NCBI GenBank assembly: GCA_017413085.1
Contig: JAFPVC010000029.1
Span: 1 to 64,000, forward strand
DNA length: 64,000 nt
Source of the DNA: Prevotella sp.
Lineage (GTDB): Bacteria; Bacteroidota; Bacteroidia; Bacteroidales; Bacteroidaceae
Direction of reading: 5' to 3'
Below the pieces are notes generated by a model that saw only the letters and a program-made list of their open reading frames with translations, made no database searches and was not told where the DNA came from. Positions 25,464 through 35,397 of the stretch are shown piece by piece. The position numbers were made by a program, and so were the translations under genes. Every line of letters starts with the position of its first letter. The first letter of the stretch is position 1.

Positions 25464-26384
25464 ATGACAGTAGTAGATATAAATATGAGAGTTAACTCGG
25501 TGAAGGCGTGGTTTCTGGCAGCAAGGCCAAAGACGCTGACCGGGGCGGCCGTGCCAGTGATGCTTGGTGCGGCATACGCATGGTACGTGGTGCAGGACAT
25601 GAGCAGTATAGAGTGGGGGGCACTGGCGTTGTGCTTCCTGTTTGCTTTCGTAATGCAGATAGATGCCAACTTCATCAATGACTATTATGACTGCAAGAAG
25701 GGGCGCGACAATGAGGAGCGCTTGGGGCCGCTCCGGGCTTGCCAGCAAGGGTGGGTTACAATGCCTGCCATGCGCCTGGCGATAGTGCTGACTACGTTGC
25801 TGGCCTGCGCCGTGGGACTTCCACTTATATATTATGGTGGCGTGGAGATGATAGCGGTGGGCGTGGCCTGCATAGTTTTCTGTTTCCTCTATACTACGTG
25901 TCTGGCTTCTCTGGGACTGGGCGATGTGCTGGTGGTGGTGTTCTTCGGGCTGATACCGTGTTGCCTGACATATTATGTGATAGTGCCGGAGGCATGGCAG
26001 CGGTTGGAGATGATGCCGTGGATGCTGGGACTGGCCAACGGACTTATGACTGACACCCTGCTATTGGTTAACAACTACCGTGACATAGACAACGACCGTA
26101 ACGCAGGAAAGAAGACGCTTGTTGTGCTGATTGGTAAGGAGCGTACGGAGTGGCTGTTCCTTTTCATAGTGCCGGTGGCACTATGCATCGTGCTGTTAGA
26201 GTTCGGCTGGACAAACATGAATATAATACTATGTTTCGGCGTTTACTTCTTTCATATCTCAACATGGAACGAGATGCGCCGCATCGGACAGGGACGGGCA
26301 CTCAATGGCACGCTCGGCAAGACTGCGCGTAATATCCTGTTTTTTGGAATATTGATAAGTCTGCTTGTCATTTTGTCGAAATAA
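25464..26384 (+). CDS. menA: 1,4-dihydroxy-2-naphthoate polyprenyltransferase
   Basis: A UbiA-family integral membrane prenyltransferase of about 306 residues, making demethylmenaquinone for anaerobic respiration. The first Asp-rich motif is NFINDYYDCKKGRDNEER near residue 70 and the second NNYRDIDNDRNAGKKTL near residue 200. Eight or nine hydrophobic helices are spread over the length. The family usually begins close to WFLAARPKTLTGA, so the start is either 25464, 9 nt after the promoter box, or the Met at 25485. The upstream in-frame ATG at 25425 precedes the promoter box. Confidence 0.92.
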   Translation: MTVVDINMRVNSVKAWFLAARPKTLTGAAVPVMLGAAYAWYVVQDMSSIEWGALALCFLFAFVMQIDANFINDYYDCKKGRDNEERLGPLRACQQGWVTMPAMRLAIVLTTLLACAVGLPLIYYGGVEMIAVGVACIVFCFLYTTCLASLGLGDVLVVVFFGLIPCCLTYYVIVPEAWQRLEMMPWMLGLANGLMTDTLLLVNNYRDIDNDRNAGKKTLVVLIGKERTEWLFLFIVPVALCIVLLEFGWTNMNIILCFGVYFFHISTWNEMRRIGQGRALNGTLGKTARNILFFGILISLLVILSK

Positions 26385-26436
26385 CGTAAGCAAAAAGAAA
26401 GAATTTTGCGCAAAATGCTAAATTTGTGCAACTTTT

Positions 26437-26468
26437 TTTGCCGATTTCATTAAAAATATGTAACTTTG
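26437..26468 (+). promoter_or_regulatory. Promoter of serC
   Basis: TTTG at 26437-26440 and TAACTTTG at 26461-26468, 20 bp apart; leader about 50 nt. Confidence 0.7.
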
Positions 26469-26523
26469 CAGTCTAAAAACATAAATAAGATAAACAAACT
26501 TATTTTAGATAATAAAAAATCAA

Positions 26524-27591
26524 ATGAAGAAGTACAATTTTAACGCAGGTCCGTCAATCCTCCCACGCGAGGTGATTGAGCAGACAGCAGCAGCATGTCT
26601 TGATTTTGACAACTCAGGACTTTCACTTATGGAAATCAGCCACCGTGCAAAGAATTTCCAGCCAGTAGTTGACGAGGCAGAGGCTCTGATGAAAGAGCTC
26701 CTCGACATTCCAGAGGGCTACAAGGTGTTGTTCCTCGGCGGCGGTGCCTCATTGGAGTTCTGCATGGTGCCTTACAACTTCCTTGAGAAGAAGGCTGCAT
26801 ACCTCAATACTGGTGTGTGGGCAACCAAGGCAATGAAAGAGGCTAAACTCTTTGGTGAGGTAGTTGAAATTGCTTCGTCGGCTGATAAGAATTTCACATA
26901 TATTCCAAAGGACTATACCATCCCGACAGATGCAGACTATCTGCACATTACTTCTAACAACACCATCTATGGTACAGAGATTCGTTATGACATCGATTCA
27001 CCAGTGCCATTGATTGCCGATATGTCTTCTGACTTCCTGTCTCGTCCTATCGACGTGAGCAAGTATGCTATGATTTATGGTGGTGCACAGAAGAACCTCG
27101 CTATGGCTGGTGTGACATTCGTAATCGTTAAGGAGGATGCACTTGGTAAGGTGTCACGTCAGATTCCTACGATGCTCGACTACCGCACACACGTGAAGAA
27201 AGGCTCTATGTTCAATACTCCTCCAGTAGTGCCTATCTACTCTGCACTGATGAACCTCCGTTACATTAAGGCTCATGGCGGCGTAGTTGCAATGGACAAG
27301 CTGGCTAAGCAGCGTGCAGAAATCGTTTACGGTGAGATAGACCGCAACAAGCTCTTCGTTGGTACAGCAGAGGAGGACAGCCGCTCACTGATGAACCTCA
27401 CCTTCGTATTGAAGCCTGAGTATCAGGACCTGCAGGACGAGTTCCTCGCCTTCGCTACAGAGAAGGGTATGGTAGGTGTCAAGGGTCACCGTGACGTAGG
27501 TGGCTTCCGCGCTTCTTGCTACAACGCTATGTCAATCGAAGGCTGTGAGGCTCTCGTGGCTTGCATGAAGGAGTTTGAGGCAAAGCACTAA
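26524..27591 (+). CDS. serC: Phosphoserine aminotransferase
   Basis: A 355-residue class V PLP aminotransferase converting phosphohydroxypyruvate to phosphoserine. It begins [15 protein letters not shown] and has the GGGASLEF cofactor segment near residue 77. The Schiff-base Lys is in [12 protein letters not shown] near residue 190. The C-terminal [15 protein letters not shown] supplies the substrate-binding His-Arg region. It sits 106 bp upstream of serA, so the two steps of serine synthesis are adjacent. Confidence 0.96.
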   Translation: MKKYNFNAGPSILPREVIEQTAAACLDFDNSGLSLMEISHRAKNFQPVVDEAEALMKELLDIPEGYKVLFLGGGASLEFCMVPYNFLEKKAAYLNTGVWATKAMKEAKLFGEVVEIASSADKNFTYIPKDYTIPTDADYLHITSNNTIYGTEIRYDIDSPVPLIADMSSDFLSRPIDVSKYAMIYGGAQKNLAMAGVTFVIVKEDALGKVSRQIPTMLDYRTHVKKGSMFNTPPVVPIYSALMNLRYIKAHGGVVAMDKLAKQRAEIVYGEIDRNKLFVGTAEEDSRSLMNLTFVLKPEYQDLQDEFLAFATEKGMVGVKGHRDVGGFRASCYNAMSIEGCEALVACMKEFEAKH

Positions 27592-27615
27592 TATAATATA
27601 ACTGAAAAATAATAG

Positions 27616-27685
27616 GATTGAAAAATTGAAGTTTCAATATGTATTGATTTTAACTTCAGTTTTTCAATTCTTCAATTCTTAAACT
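27616..27685. repeat. Inverted TTGAAAAATTGAA / TTCAATTCTTCAA element
   Basis: Between serC and serA, ATTGAAAAATTGAAGTT and AACTTCAGTTTTTCAAT are inverted with one gap, followed by two more TTCAATTC octamers. It could be a weak terminator or processing site within the serCA transcript; it belongs to the 8-bp repeat family. Confidence 0.45.
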
Positions 27686-27697
27686 TTACATATAATT

Positions 27698-28618
27698 ATG
27701 GCAAAAGTATTGATTGCAACGGAGAAACCGTTTGCAGCTCCTGCAGTAGCAGGCATTAAGGAGATAATAGAGAAAGCAGGCTTTGAACTTGCTCTGCTTG
27801 AGAAATATACAGAAAAGTCACAGCTCCTCGCAGCTGTAGCAGACGTTGACGCTATCATCATCCGCTCTGACAAGATAGACGCAGAGGTGATGGACGCTGC
27901 CAAGAACCTGAAGATTGTTGTACGTGCTGGTGCTGGTTATGACAATGTTGACCTCGAGGCTGCTACTGCACGCAACATCGTGGTTATGAATACTCCAGGA
28001 CAGAACGCTAACGCAGTGGCAGAGCTCGTACTCGGTCTCCTCGTTTACTGCGTACGTAACTTCTACAACGGCAAGGCTGGTTCAGAGTTGATGGGTAAGA
28101 AGCTCGGTATCCTCGCTTTCGGTAATGTAGGTCGTAATGTGGCACGTATCGCCAAGGGCTTCGGCATGGAGGTTTGTGCATACGACGCATTCTGCCCAGC
28201 TGACGTTATCGAGGCTGCAGGCGTAAAGGCTATGGCATCTCAGGCAGATCTCTTCAAGGAGGCTGACATCGTTTCACTCCACATCCCTGCAACTGCAGAG
28301 ACTAAGCAGTCTATTAACTACGACCTCTGCAGCACTATGAAGAAGGGTGCGATACTTATCAATACCGCACGTAAGGAGGTTATTGATGAGGCTGGTCTCC
28401 TAAAGTTGATGGCTGAGCGTGAGGACTTGAAGTATATCACAGATATTAAGCCAGATGCTGATGCTGATTTCGCTAAGTTTGAAGGCCGCTACTTCTCTAC
28501 TCCTAAGAAGATGGGCGCACAGACTGCAGAGGCTAACACAAATGCTGGTCTTGCTGCTGCAAACCAGATAGTAGGTTTCATCAAGGAAGGCATTACAAAG
28601 TTCCAGGTGAATAAATAA
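27698..28618 (+). CDS. serA: D-3-phosphoglycerate dehydrogenase, short lysine type
   Basis: A 306-residue 2-hydroxyacid dehydrogenase for the first step of serine synthesis. The NAD loop is LGILAFGNVGRNVARIA near residue 142; VRAGAGYDNVDLEAA near residue 72 and the Arg segment NTARKEVID near residue 226 are conserved. There is no C-terminal ACT or intervening domain, so no serine feedback site is visible. At the position of the usual catalytic His (PHxG) the sequence reads STPKKMGAQTAEAN, that is a Lys, as in the so-called type IIIK enzymes of Bacteroidetes and Entamoeba. Pairing with serC supports the assignment. Confidence 0.93.
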   Translation: MAKVLIATEKPFAAPAVAGIKEIIEKAGFELALLEKYTEKSQLLAAVADVDAIIIRSDKIDAEVMDAAKNLKIVVRAGAGYDNVDLEAATARNIVVMNTPGQNANAVAELVLGLLVYCVRNFYNGKAGSELMGKKLGILAFGNVGRNVARIAKGFGMEVCAYDAFCPADVIEAAGVKAMASQADLFKEADIVSLHIPATAETKQSINYDLCSTMKKGAILINTARKEVIDEAGLLKLMAEREDLKYITDIKPDADADFAKFEGRYFSTPKKMGAQTAEANTNAGLAAANQIVGFIKEGITKFQVNK

Positions 28619-28677
28619 TTGACTAAATAATAAGTAAGCGTAAAGTATCTTTACGTTTGCGATAATACTTCTCCATA

Positions 28678-28719
28678 TGTGTGCGTAGGTGCTTCTAATA
28701 GCCTTACGCATACATTTTT
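28678..28719 (+). terminator. Terminator after serA
   Basis: TGTGTGCGTAGG and CCTTACGCATACA pair with one bulge around a short loop and are followed by TTTTTG. Confidence 0.75.
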
Positions 28720-28737
28720 GTATCTTGGGGAGTAAAT

Positions 28738-28778
28738 TTCAATTTTTCAATTTTTCAATTTTTCAATTTTTCAATTTT
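28738..28778. repeat. 8-bp tandem repeat AATTTTTC
   Basis: Five uninterrupted copies of an 8-bp unit (TTCAATTT in another phase) immediately upstream of the -33 element of the dockerin gene. Slippage here would move sequence relative to that promoter. Confidence 0.8.
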
Positions 28779-28779
28779 A

Positions 28780-28811
28780 TTTGGTTGTTTCATGGAAATT
28801 TTATAACTTTG
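28780..28811 (+). promoter_or_regulatory. Promoter of the dockerin protein gene
   Basis: TTTG at 28780-28783 and TAACTTTG at 28804-28811, 20 bp apart. The leader of about 125 nt contains three 11-bp tandem units of the form TGYCCATGTAA at 28864-28896. Confidence 0.7.
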
Positions 28812-28940
28812 CAAGCTAGAAAAAGATATGTGCGGACGGTTTGGGTTTCTTTGAAACATATAATGTCCATGTAATGCCCATGTAATTGTTCATGAAATTA
28901 TTATCGAAATAAAAGACATACAAACATAAAGAATAAAACG

Positions 28941-30590
28941 ATGAAAACAAAAAACAGAATGAAACGAATTTGTCTCCTAATCTTATTCCTCGTGGCAACG
29001 GTCATGAACGTCAGTGCAGCGAGCTATGACCTAGTGATTTGTGGTACGCGAGTGACTGATGCAAACAAAGATGACCTGTCGGTCATTAATGGTGTGAGCG
29101 GCACCGTAAAATATAATCCGTCAACTAAGACTTTGACGCTGGACAATGCAACTATGACGCGTGATATTGTAAGTCCAATTAAAAGCGAAATAGACGGATT
29201 GACGATAAATGTGAGCGGAACGAACAGTATTTCGTCTAATGCTAAAGGCTGTAGAATTATATATGCGTCTGGTGACCTCATTATAAATGGTAGTGGCACA
29301 CTGTCTATAAATGAGAGTAATTTTGAAAGTTTTGCATACGGAATATACCTTGATAATTGTAATTTGACAGTGAGTGGCTGTGCATTGAAAGTGACGGCAT
29401 ATGGTGCCATTAATTTTTTCGGTAGTAATCATTACAAGATGAGCGTTACCAATGATGCACATCTTGATTTGAATGGATATGAGTGTATAGTGGGAGCCTA
29501 CATATCAGAGGGGCAAACTGGTACCGTGACACTTGAGGTGCTCGGTGAGCAAACGTTTATAGAAGCAAATAATATTGAACTTCCTTCGGGAAAATATGGG
29601 CCTTGTTTTGAAGGTATCTCTCAATTTATTTTTAGTGACGGTATAGATATTTTTGAACCAGCGGAGCCACCACACCTCTTTCAAGGTAGACTTGTCGCCG
29701 TTGACGGCGTAGATTGTGCGAGTGTGAAGATAGGACCGGTCACGAAATACGGCCTGTGGTTTGGCGGCGTGCCGGTGACATCAGCCAATTGTGACAACAT
29801 CACCGGACGCTACATCAAACAGGGCACTGCCACCTACGATGACGAGACAAAGACACTGACGCTTACCGACTGCCGCATCATTTTTGACAAATTAACCGAA
29901 GGTACTAACGGAATAATAAGCACCATGGACAGCCTCGCCATACACCTTGTGGGAAGCAACTCCATAGCCGCGGCGGATACAGGTATAGTGAGCAACGGCG
30001 ACCTGACCATTGCCGGTCCCGGCAAACTGGACTGGGGGCTTTGCACCACTGGCATATCTATGACAAGAAATAGTGACTGCGACATCAGGGTAACAGATGG
30101 GGCCAGCTTGAATATGTTGCTTGTCATTACTGGTATAGTTGGAAAAACGTGGTCATTAAGAATCAACAAAGACAAAACAGCTACTCTGTACCGAAATAAG
30201 CTCTATGTAAGCGGCGGCATGACCGATGTCAGCATTATGGCCAGCACATCTGCTATCAGCGACATAAAAAACCTTGTTCTCAGTGACGGTCTCTCGCTGA
30301 CCGCACCGATAGGAGCAAAGTTTGATAACCACGCTGTGTGCGACAAGGACGGCAACGTAGTAGGCAATTTCAAGACCGTGCGCATTTCACATCAGGGCGA
30401 CGTGAACAATGACGGTGCAGTCACGATGGCTGACGCCAATGCCGTGGTGAACTATTTCCTTGCTACCGAAAAACCGTCGGGCTTCGACTTGGGCAATGCC
30501 AACGTGAACGGTGATACAGATGATGACGGTAATCCTGCAATCACGATGGCAGACGCCAATGCAATAGTAAACATGTTCCTGGGACAGTAA
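28941..30590 (+). CDS. Secreted repeat protein with C-terminal dockerin-like module
   Basis: A 549-residue exported protein, signal peptide to about residue 27. Two homologous halves can be seen: one starting YDLVICGTRVTDANKDDLS (about residue 29), the other YGLWFGGVPVTSANCDNIT (about residue 269). Each contains a TKTLTL beta motif and repetitive beta-strands resembling Bacteroidetes carbohydrate-binding-like domains. The C-terminus (about 486-549) has two calcium-loop repeats, GDVNNDGAVTMADANAVV and a second with NVNGDTDDDG and ITMADANAIV, matching the dockerin/EF-hand pattern. No catalytic motif was found. Likely exported or surface exposed; ligand unknown. Confidence 0.75.
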   Translation: MKTKNRMKRICLLILFLVATVMNVSAASYDLVICGTRVTDANKDDLSVINGVSGTVKYNPSTKTLTLDNATMTRDIVSPIKSEIDGLTINVSGTNSISSNAKGCRIIYASGDLIINGSGTLSINESNFESFAYGIYLDNCNLTVSGCALKVTAYGAINFFGSNHYKMSVTNDAHLDLNGYECIVGAYISEGQTGTVTLEVLGEQTFIEANNIELPSGKYGPCFEGISQFIFSDGIDIFEPAEPPHLFQGRLVAVDGVDCASVKIGPVTKYGLWFGGVPVTSANCDNITGRYIKQGTATYDDETKTLTLTDCRIIFDKLTEGTNGIISTMDSLAIHLVGSNSIAAADTGIVSNGDLTIAGPGKLDWGLCTTGISMTRNSDCDIRVTDGASLNMLLVITGIVGKTWSLRINKDKTATLYRNKLYVSGGMTDVSIMASTSAISDIKNLVLSDGLSLTAPIGAKFDNHAVCDKDGNVVGNFKTVRISHQGDVNNDGAVTMADANAVVNYFLATEKPSGFDLGNANVNGDTDDDGNPAITMADANAIVNMFLGQ

Positions 30591-30595
30591 AGCAG

Positions 30596-30650
30596 CCCCC
30601 TCCTACCTACCCCGTGGGGGGAGGGAAGTGAAAAGTGAAAAGTGAATAAT
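30596..30650 (+). terminator. GC-rich hairpin after the dockerin gene plus 8-bp repeat
   Basis: CCCCCTCC and GGGGGGAGGG pair just after the stop codon, followed by two and a half copies of AGTGAAAA. Probable transcription terminator without a T-run. Confidence 0.5.
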
Positions 30651-30687
30651 ACAGGTTGCTGTTAGCCTGTAGAAGTTTCTGAGATAT

Positions 30688-30765
30688 CCTAAAATCCCTG
30701 AATCCTTAGAATGGCGTCATTCTCTACGGAGTACGCGTATATTCTAAGGATTCAGGGATTTTAGG
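30688..30765. repeat. Perfect 25-bp inverted repeat
   Basis: The arms 30688-30712 and 30741-30765 (starting CCTAAAATCCCTGAATCC) are exact inverted copies around a 28-bp loop, followed by a T-rich tract. It may be a terminator or a miniature mobile element. Confidence 0.85.
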
Positions 30766-30919
30766 GTTTTATTTTGCTTATTTTTGTTTTGCATTTCTGT
30801 TTTTTTGATTAAGCACTATTCTTTATTCCTATTCAGAAATGACACAATATAAATCAATTTTTTTGTGGTAAATTGTTGAAAACTACCACATAGATAATGA
30901 GAATTTATGATTTTTTCAT

Positions 30920-30927
30920 TAACTTTG
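30920..30927 (+). promoter_or_regulatory. -7 box of the glycogen genes
   Basis: TAACTTTG about 58 nt before the glycogen synthase start, inside a very AT-rich region. Confidence 0.6.
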
Positions 30928-30985
30928 CATATTATTCATTATTATAACAACACATATATAACAACACAAGATAGAGAGTAATATC

Positions 30986-32620
30986 ATGATAAAGCCAGAA
31001 TATATTTTTGAGTCAAGTTGGGAGGTATGTAATAAGGTAGGTGGTATCTATACAGTGCTTTCCACACGTGCGAAAACTCTGCAAGAGGCCATAGGCGACC
31101 GCCTCATATTCATAGGGCCGGATTGCTGGGGCGAAAAGCAGAGTCCGTTTTTCAAGGAAGATGATAAGGTACTTGCCGATTGGCGGGCGCAGGCAGAAGC
31201 CGACGGCCTGAAGGTAAAGGTAGGACGTTGGGATGTTCCGGGACAGCCTGTAGCAGTGCTTGTCGACTTCACTCCTTATTATGAAATCAAAGACGAGATA
31301 TACACAAACCTTTGGAATGACTATCAGGTAGACTCGCTGCACGCTTACGGTGACTATGACGAAGCGAGCATGTTCTCGTATGCCGCAGGGTTAGTGGTAG
31401 AGTCGATATATAAGTTCCGTGGTCTTGACAGTAAGAAGGTTATATACCATGCCAACGAGTGGATGTGTGGCCTTGGTATGCTGTATGTGAAAAAGCATCT
31501 GCCGAAGGTAGGTACCGTGTTTACGACCCATGCTACCTCGATTGGCCGCAGCATAGCAGGCAATGACAAACCATTGTATGACTATCTGTGGGCATACAAT
31601 GGCGACCAGATGGCGGGAGAGCTAAACATGCAGTCGAAACACTCTATAGAGAAGCAGGCTGCTCATAATGCAGACTGCTTTACCACGGTGAGTGACATTA
31701 CGGCTCTTGAGTGCAAGGAACTGTTGGATAAACCCGTTGACGTGGTGTTGCCGAACGGATTTGAGGACGATTTTGTGCCAAAGGGAGCAAAATTCACAAG
31801 CAAACGAAAAGTGGCACGCAAGGCTATACTGCGGGTGGCAAACTGCTTGACGGGTTGCGAGTTCCCTGACGACACACTTATTATAGGTACGAGCGGACGC
31901 TATGAGTTCCGCAACAAGGGTATCGACGTGTTTATTGAGGCAATGAATCGTTTGAACCGTTACAAAAACCTCAAGAAACAGGTGCTGGCATTCGTTGAGG
32001 TACCCGCATGGGTGGGCGAGCCGCGTAAAGACTTGAAGGAACGGGTTGACAGCGGCAAGAAATTTGACACACCGCTCGATTGCCCAATGATAACGCATTG
32101 GCTGCATAACATGTCGCACGACAATGTGCTTGGCATGATGAAGTATAACGACATGTGGAACCGACGCGAGGACAATGTGAAACTTATCTTCGTGCCGTGT
32201 TATCTGAATGGCAGCGACGGAATATTGAACATGCCTTATTATGATGTGATAATAGGCAAGGACTTGTCTGTTTATCCCTCGTATTATGAGCCGTGGGGAT
32301 ACACACCGCTGGAGTCGGTGGCATTCAAGGTGCCGTGTATCACGACGGACTTGGCAGGATTCGGCTTGTGGGCTAATTCTGTAAAGGGGGCATACAGCGA
32401 GATTACAGACGGTGTCAAGACAATTCATCGTACCGACTATAATTACTCTGAGGTGGCAGACGTCATCAAAGACACCGTGGCGGCATTCTCCGCTATGACC
32501 GACGCTCAGGTGAAAAAGGCACGTGCGGCGGCTGACAAACTGTCGAAGAAGGCTTTGTGGTCAGAGTTTATGAAGTATTATTGGCAGGCATACGATTTTG
32601 CCCTTAAGAATAAGAAGTAA
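30986..32620 (+). CDS. Glycogen synthase, GT3 (eukaryotic-like) family
   Basis: A 544-residue cytoplasmic glycosyltransferase. It begins IFESSWEVCNKVGGIYTVLSTRA, which is the GT3 glycogen-synthase start (the KVGGIYTV glucosyl donor site). It also has HANEWMCGLGMLY near residue 155, TTHATSIGRSIAG near residue 177 and SYYEPWGYTPLESVAFKVPCITTDLAGFG near residue 433. Animals and fungi use this family, whereas most bacteria use GT5 GlgA; Bacteroidetes are a known exception. It is followed after 24 bp by the phosphorylase, giving a synthesis/degradation pair. The donor (UDP- or ADP-glucose) cannot be read from sequence. Confidence 0.9.
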   Translation: MIKPEYIFESSWEVCNKVGGIYTVLSTRAKTLQEAIGDRLIFIGPDCWGEKQSPFFKEDDKVLADWRAQAEADGLKVKVGRWDVPGQPVAVLVDFTPYYEIKDEIYTNLWNDYQVDSLHAYGDYDEASMFSYAAGLVVESIYKFRGLDSKKVIYHANEWMCGLGMLYVKKHLPKVGTVFTTHATSIGRSIAGNDKPLYDYLWAYNGDQMAGELNMQSKHSIEKQAAHNADCFTTVSDITALECKELLDKPVDVVLPNGFEDDFVPKGAKFTSKRKVARKAILRVANCLTGCEFPDDTLIIGTSGRYEFRNKGIDVFIEAMNRLNRYKNLKKQVLAFVEVPAWVGEPRKDLKERVDSGKKFDTPLDCPMITHWLHNMSHDNVLGMMKYNDMWNRREDNVKLIFVPCYLNGSDGILNMPYYDVIIGKDLSVYPSYYEPWGYTPLESVAFKVPCITTDLAGFGLWANSVKGAYSEITDGVKTIHRTDYNYSEVADVIKDTVAAFSAMTDAQVKKARAAADKLSKKALWSEFMKYYWQAYDFALKNKK

Positions 32621-32644
32621 GAATAAATAAAGAATAAGAAAGTT

Positions 32645-35209
32645 ATGAAAATCAAAGCAGATTATGCAAATACTCCGGTTTGGAAGGAGTTTAACGTAAA
32701 GTCAACGCTTCCAAAGGAATTGGAGTGTCTTGACGAACTTGCACACAACATGTGGTGGGTTTGGAACTATGATGCACGTGAGATGTTCCGCAGTCTTGAT
32801 GAGGATATATATGAGCATGTGGGACACAACCCGGTTCAGCTCCTCGAATTGCTCTCATACGAGCGTAAGGAGGAAATCGTCAAGGATAAGGTGATAATGG
32901 ACAATGTTAAGGCTGTATACAAGCGTTTCCAGGACTATATGAGCGTGAAGCCCAACGAGAAGCGTCCTTCCGTGGCTTATTTCTCAATGGAATTTGGCAT
33001 ACACAACTCGCTGAAGATTTACTCAGGCGGTCTTGGTATGCTCGCTGGTGACTATATCAAGGAGGCGTCAGACTCAAACGTTGACATGTGCGGCATCGGC
33101 TTCCTCTATCGTTTCGGCTACTTCAAGCAGAGCCTCTCTATGGATGGCCAGCAGATAGCCAACTACGATGCGCAGAACTTCAACTCGCTGCCTATCACCA
33201 AGACTCTTGACAAAGACGGCAATCAGGTGGTTGTTGACGTGCCTTACATGAACTACATGGTTCATGCTCTTGTATGGCAGGCTAACGTTGGTCGTGTGAC
33301 ACTGTATCTGCTCGATACTGACAATGAGATGAACTCAGAGTATGACCGTCCGATTACCCACGCACTCTACGGCGGTGACAGGGAGAACCGTCTGAAGCAG
33401 GAGATACTCCTCGGCATAGGCGGTGTGCTGCTGCTGAAGAAACTCGGCATTAAGAAGCAGGTGTACCACTGCAACGAGGGACATGCTGCACTCTGCAACC
33501 TGCAGCGTCTCGTAGACTATATCAACGAAGACGGTCTGACTTTCAACCAGGCCATGGAGGTAGTACGTGCGTCATCACTTTACACCGTACATACACCAGT
33601 ACCAGCCGGACACGATTACTTCGACAAGGACCTCTTCGGTAAGTATATGGGCGGTTACCCACAGATGCTCGGTATCTCATGGAAGGAGTTCATCGGCATG
33701 GGACGTATTAACCCAGAGGATGACAACGAGCGTTTCTGTATGTCGACCTTCGCCTGCAACACCTGTCAGGAAGTCAACGGTGTATCAATGCTTCACGGAT
33801 GGGTATCACAGAAGATGTTCTCGTCAATCTGGAACGGTTACTATCCAGAGGAGAATCATGTTAGTTATGTAACCAACGGCGTTCACTTCCCGTCATGGTG
33901 TGCTACGGAGTGGCGCAAGGTCTATGACAAGTATCTCAAGAAGGGATTCTATGAGGATCAGTCAAATGAGGAACTGTGGCATGGTATCTATGATTGCCCT
34001 GACGCAGAGATATGGGAGACACGCACGGCATTGAAGAACAAACTCGTGAAGTATATCCGTGAGAAGTTTACCGAGTCTTGGCTGAAGAATCAGGGAGACC
34101 CTGCACGTGTTGTGTCACTGCTTGAGCGCATCAATCCTAATGCACTGATGATTGGCTTCTGCCGCCGCTTCGCTACCTATAAGCGTGCCCATCTGCTGTT
34201 TACAGACTTGGAGCGTCTGTCAAAGATAGTTAACAATCCTGAGCACCCAGTGCTGTTCTTCTTCTCTGGTAAGGCTCATCCAGCTGACGGTGCAGGTCAG
34301 GGACTCATCAAGCGTATATACGAGATTTCGCAGCGTCCTGAGTTCCTCGGCAAGATTATCTTCCTTGAGGACTATGACTTCCAGCTTGCTCGTCGTCTTG
34401 TTTCAGGCGTAGACATCTGGATGAACACCCCAACACGTCCGCTTGAGGCTTCTGGCACGTCAGGTGAGAAGGCTGAGATGAATGGCGTAGTAAACCTCTC
34501 CGTGCTCGACGGTTGGTGGGTTGAGGGCTACCGCAAGGGTGCCGGCTGGGCACTGAAGCAGGAACGCACCTACGAAAACCAGGGTTATCAGGACAAACTC
34601 GATGCCGCTACTATTTATAATATGCTTGAGAATGAGATAGTACCGATGTATTATAATAAGGATGAGAACGGTATATCGAAGGAGTGGATTCAGGTAATCA
34701 AGAATTCTATCGCCACCATCGCACCGCACTATACAATGAAGCGTCAGCTTGACGACTACTATTCTAAGTTCTACTGCAAACTGGCAGAGCGCTCTGCAAA
34801 GGTAAATGCCAATGACTATCAGATGGCCAAGGACATTGCGCAGTGGAAAGAGAACGTTGCCGAGCGTTGGGATGGTATCAACGTTGTGTCTTCTGACACT
34901 TCTGTACTTACCACTGGTGGTGAGACGGGCAAGGAGTACACTATACAGTATGTGATTGATGAGCAAGGTCTCAATGACGCTGTTGGCCTTGAACTTGTAA
35001 GCCTGAAGAACGATATGAGCGGCACTGACCGTGAGATTAACAAGGTTACACCGTTCAAGATGATTAAGCAGGAAGGCAATCAGTATACTTTCGAGTGCAA
35101 GCTGTCTGTAGACAAGGCTGGTGCCTTCAAGACATGCGTACGTATGTTCCCGAAGAATGACCTGCTGCCTCACCGTCAGGATTTCTGTTACATCAAGTGG
35201 CTTGACTAA
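32645..35209 (+). CDS. glgP: Alpha-glucan (glycogen) phosphorylase
   Basis: An 854-residue GT35 enzyme that releases glucose-1-phosphate from glycogen. The N-terminal DUF3417-like segment ([21 protein letters not shown], near residue 30) marks the long bacterial type. [28 protein letters not shown] is near residue 115, [15 protein letters not shown] near residue 508, and the PLP lysine is in [11 protein letters not shown] near residue 609. An extra C-terminal region follows from about residue 720. Co-transcribed with the GT3 synthase. Confidence 0.95.
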   Translation: MKIKADYANTPVWKEFNVKSTLPKELECLDELAHNMWWVWNYDAREMFRSLDEDIYEHVGHNPVQLLELLSYERKEEIVKDKVIMDNVKAVYKRFQDYMSVKPNEKRPSVAYFSMEFGIHNSLKIYSGGLGMLAGDYIKEASDSNVDMCGIGFLYRFGYFKQSLSMDGQQIANYDAQNFNSLPITKTLDKDGNQVVVDVPYMNYMVHALVWQANVGRVTLYLLDTDNEMNSEYDRPITHALYGGDRENRLKQEILLGIGGVLLLKKLGIKKQVYHCNEGHAALCNLQRLVDYINEDGLTFNQAMEVVRASSLYTVHTPVPAGHDYFDKDLFGKYMGGYPQMLGISWKEFIGMGRINPEDDNERFCMSTFACNTCQEVNGVSMLHGWVSQKMFSSIWNGYYPEENHVSYVTNGVHFPSWCATEWRKVYDKYLKKGFYEDQSNEELWHGIYDCPDAEIWETRTALKNKLVKYIREKFTESWLKNQGDPARVVSLLERINPNALMIGFCRRFATYKRAHLLFTDLERLSKIVNNPEHPVLFFFSGKAHPADGAGQGLIKRIYEISQRPEFLGKIIFLEDYDFQLARRLVSGVDIWMNTPTRPLEASGTSGEKAEMNGVVNLSVLDGWWVEGYRKGAGWALKQERTYENQGYQDKLDAATIYNMLENEIVPMYYNKDENGISKEWIQVIKNSIATIAPHYTMKRQLDDYYSKFYCKLAERSAKVNANDYQMAKDIAQWKENVAERWDGINVVSSDTSVLTTGGETGKEYTIQYVIDEQGLNDAVGLELVSLKNDMSGTDREINKVTPFKMIKQEGNQYTFECKLSVDKAGAFKTCVRMFPKNDLLPHRQDFCYIKWLD

Positions 35210-35261
35210 TCAAAGGCTTTTAGTCGTGCGGCAAGTGCCGTATGACGCATGAATAATAAAG

Positions 35262-35299
35262 ACCGCTGAACCCCTTTCTTTTGTGGTTCAGTGGTTTTT
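35262..35299 (+). terminator. Terminator after glgP
   Basis: ACCGCTGAACC and GGTTCAGTGGT pair (one G-U) and are followed by TTTTTG. Confidence 0.8.
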
Positions 35300-35353
35300 G
35301 TGTGTTTTTTTATAGTTTTTATTTATTTGTTCGTTTAATTCAGAAATATTTTG

Positions 35354-35361
35354 TACCTTTG
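35354..35361 (+). promoter_or_regulatory. -7 box of the aminotransferase run
   Basis: TACCTTTG about 36 nt upstream of the start codon at 35398. A TTTG at 35326-35329 is 24 bp away, longer than ideal. Confidence 0.55.
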
Positions 35362-35397
35362 CAGGTTGAAAGAGTGTAATAAATAGAAAAAAATAGG

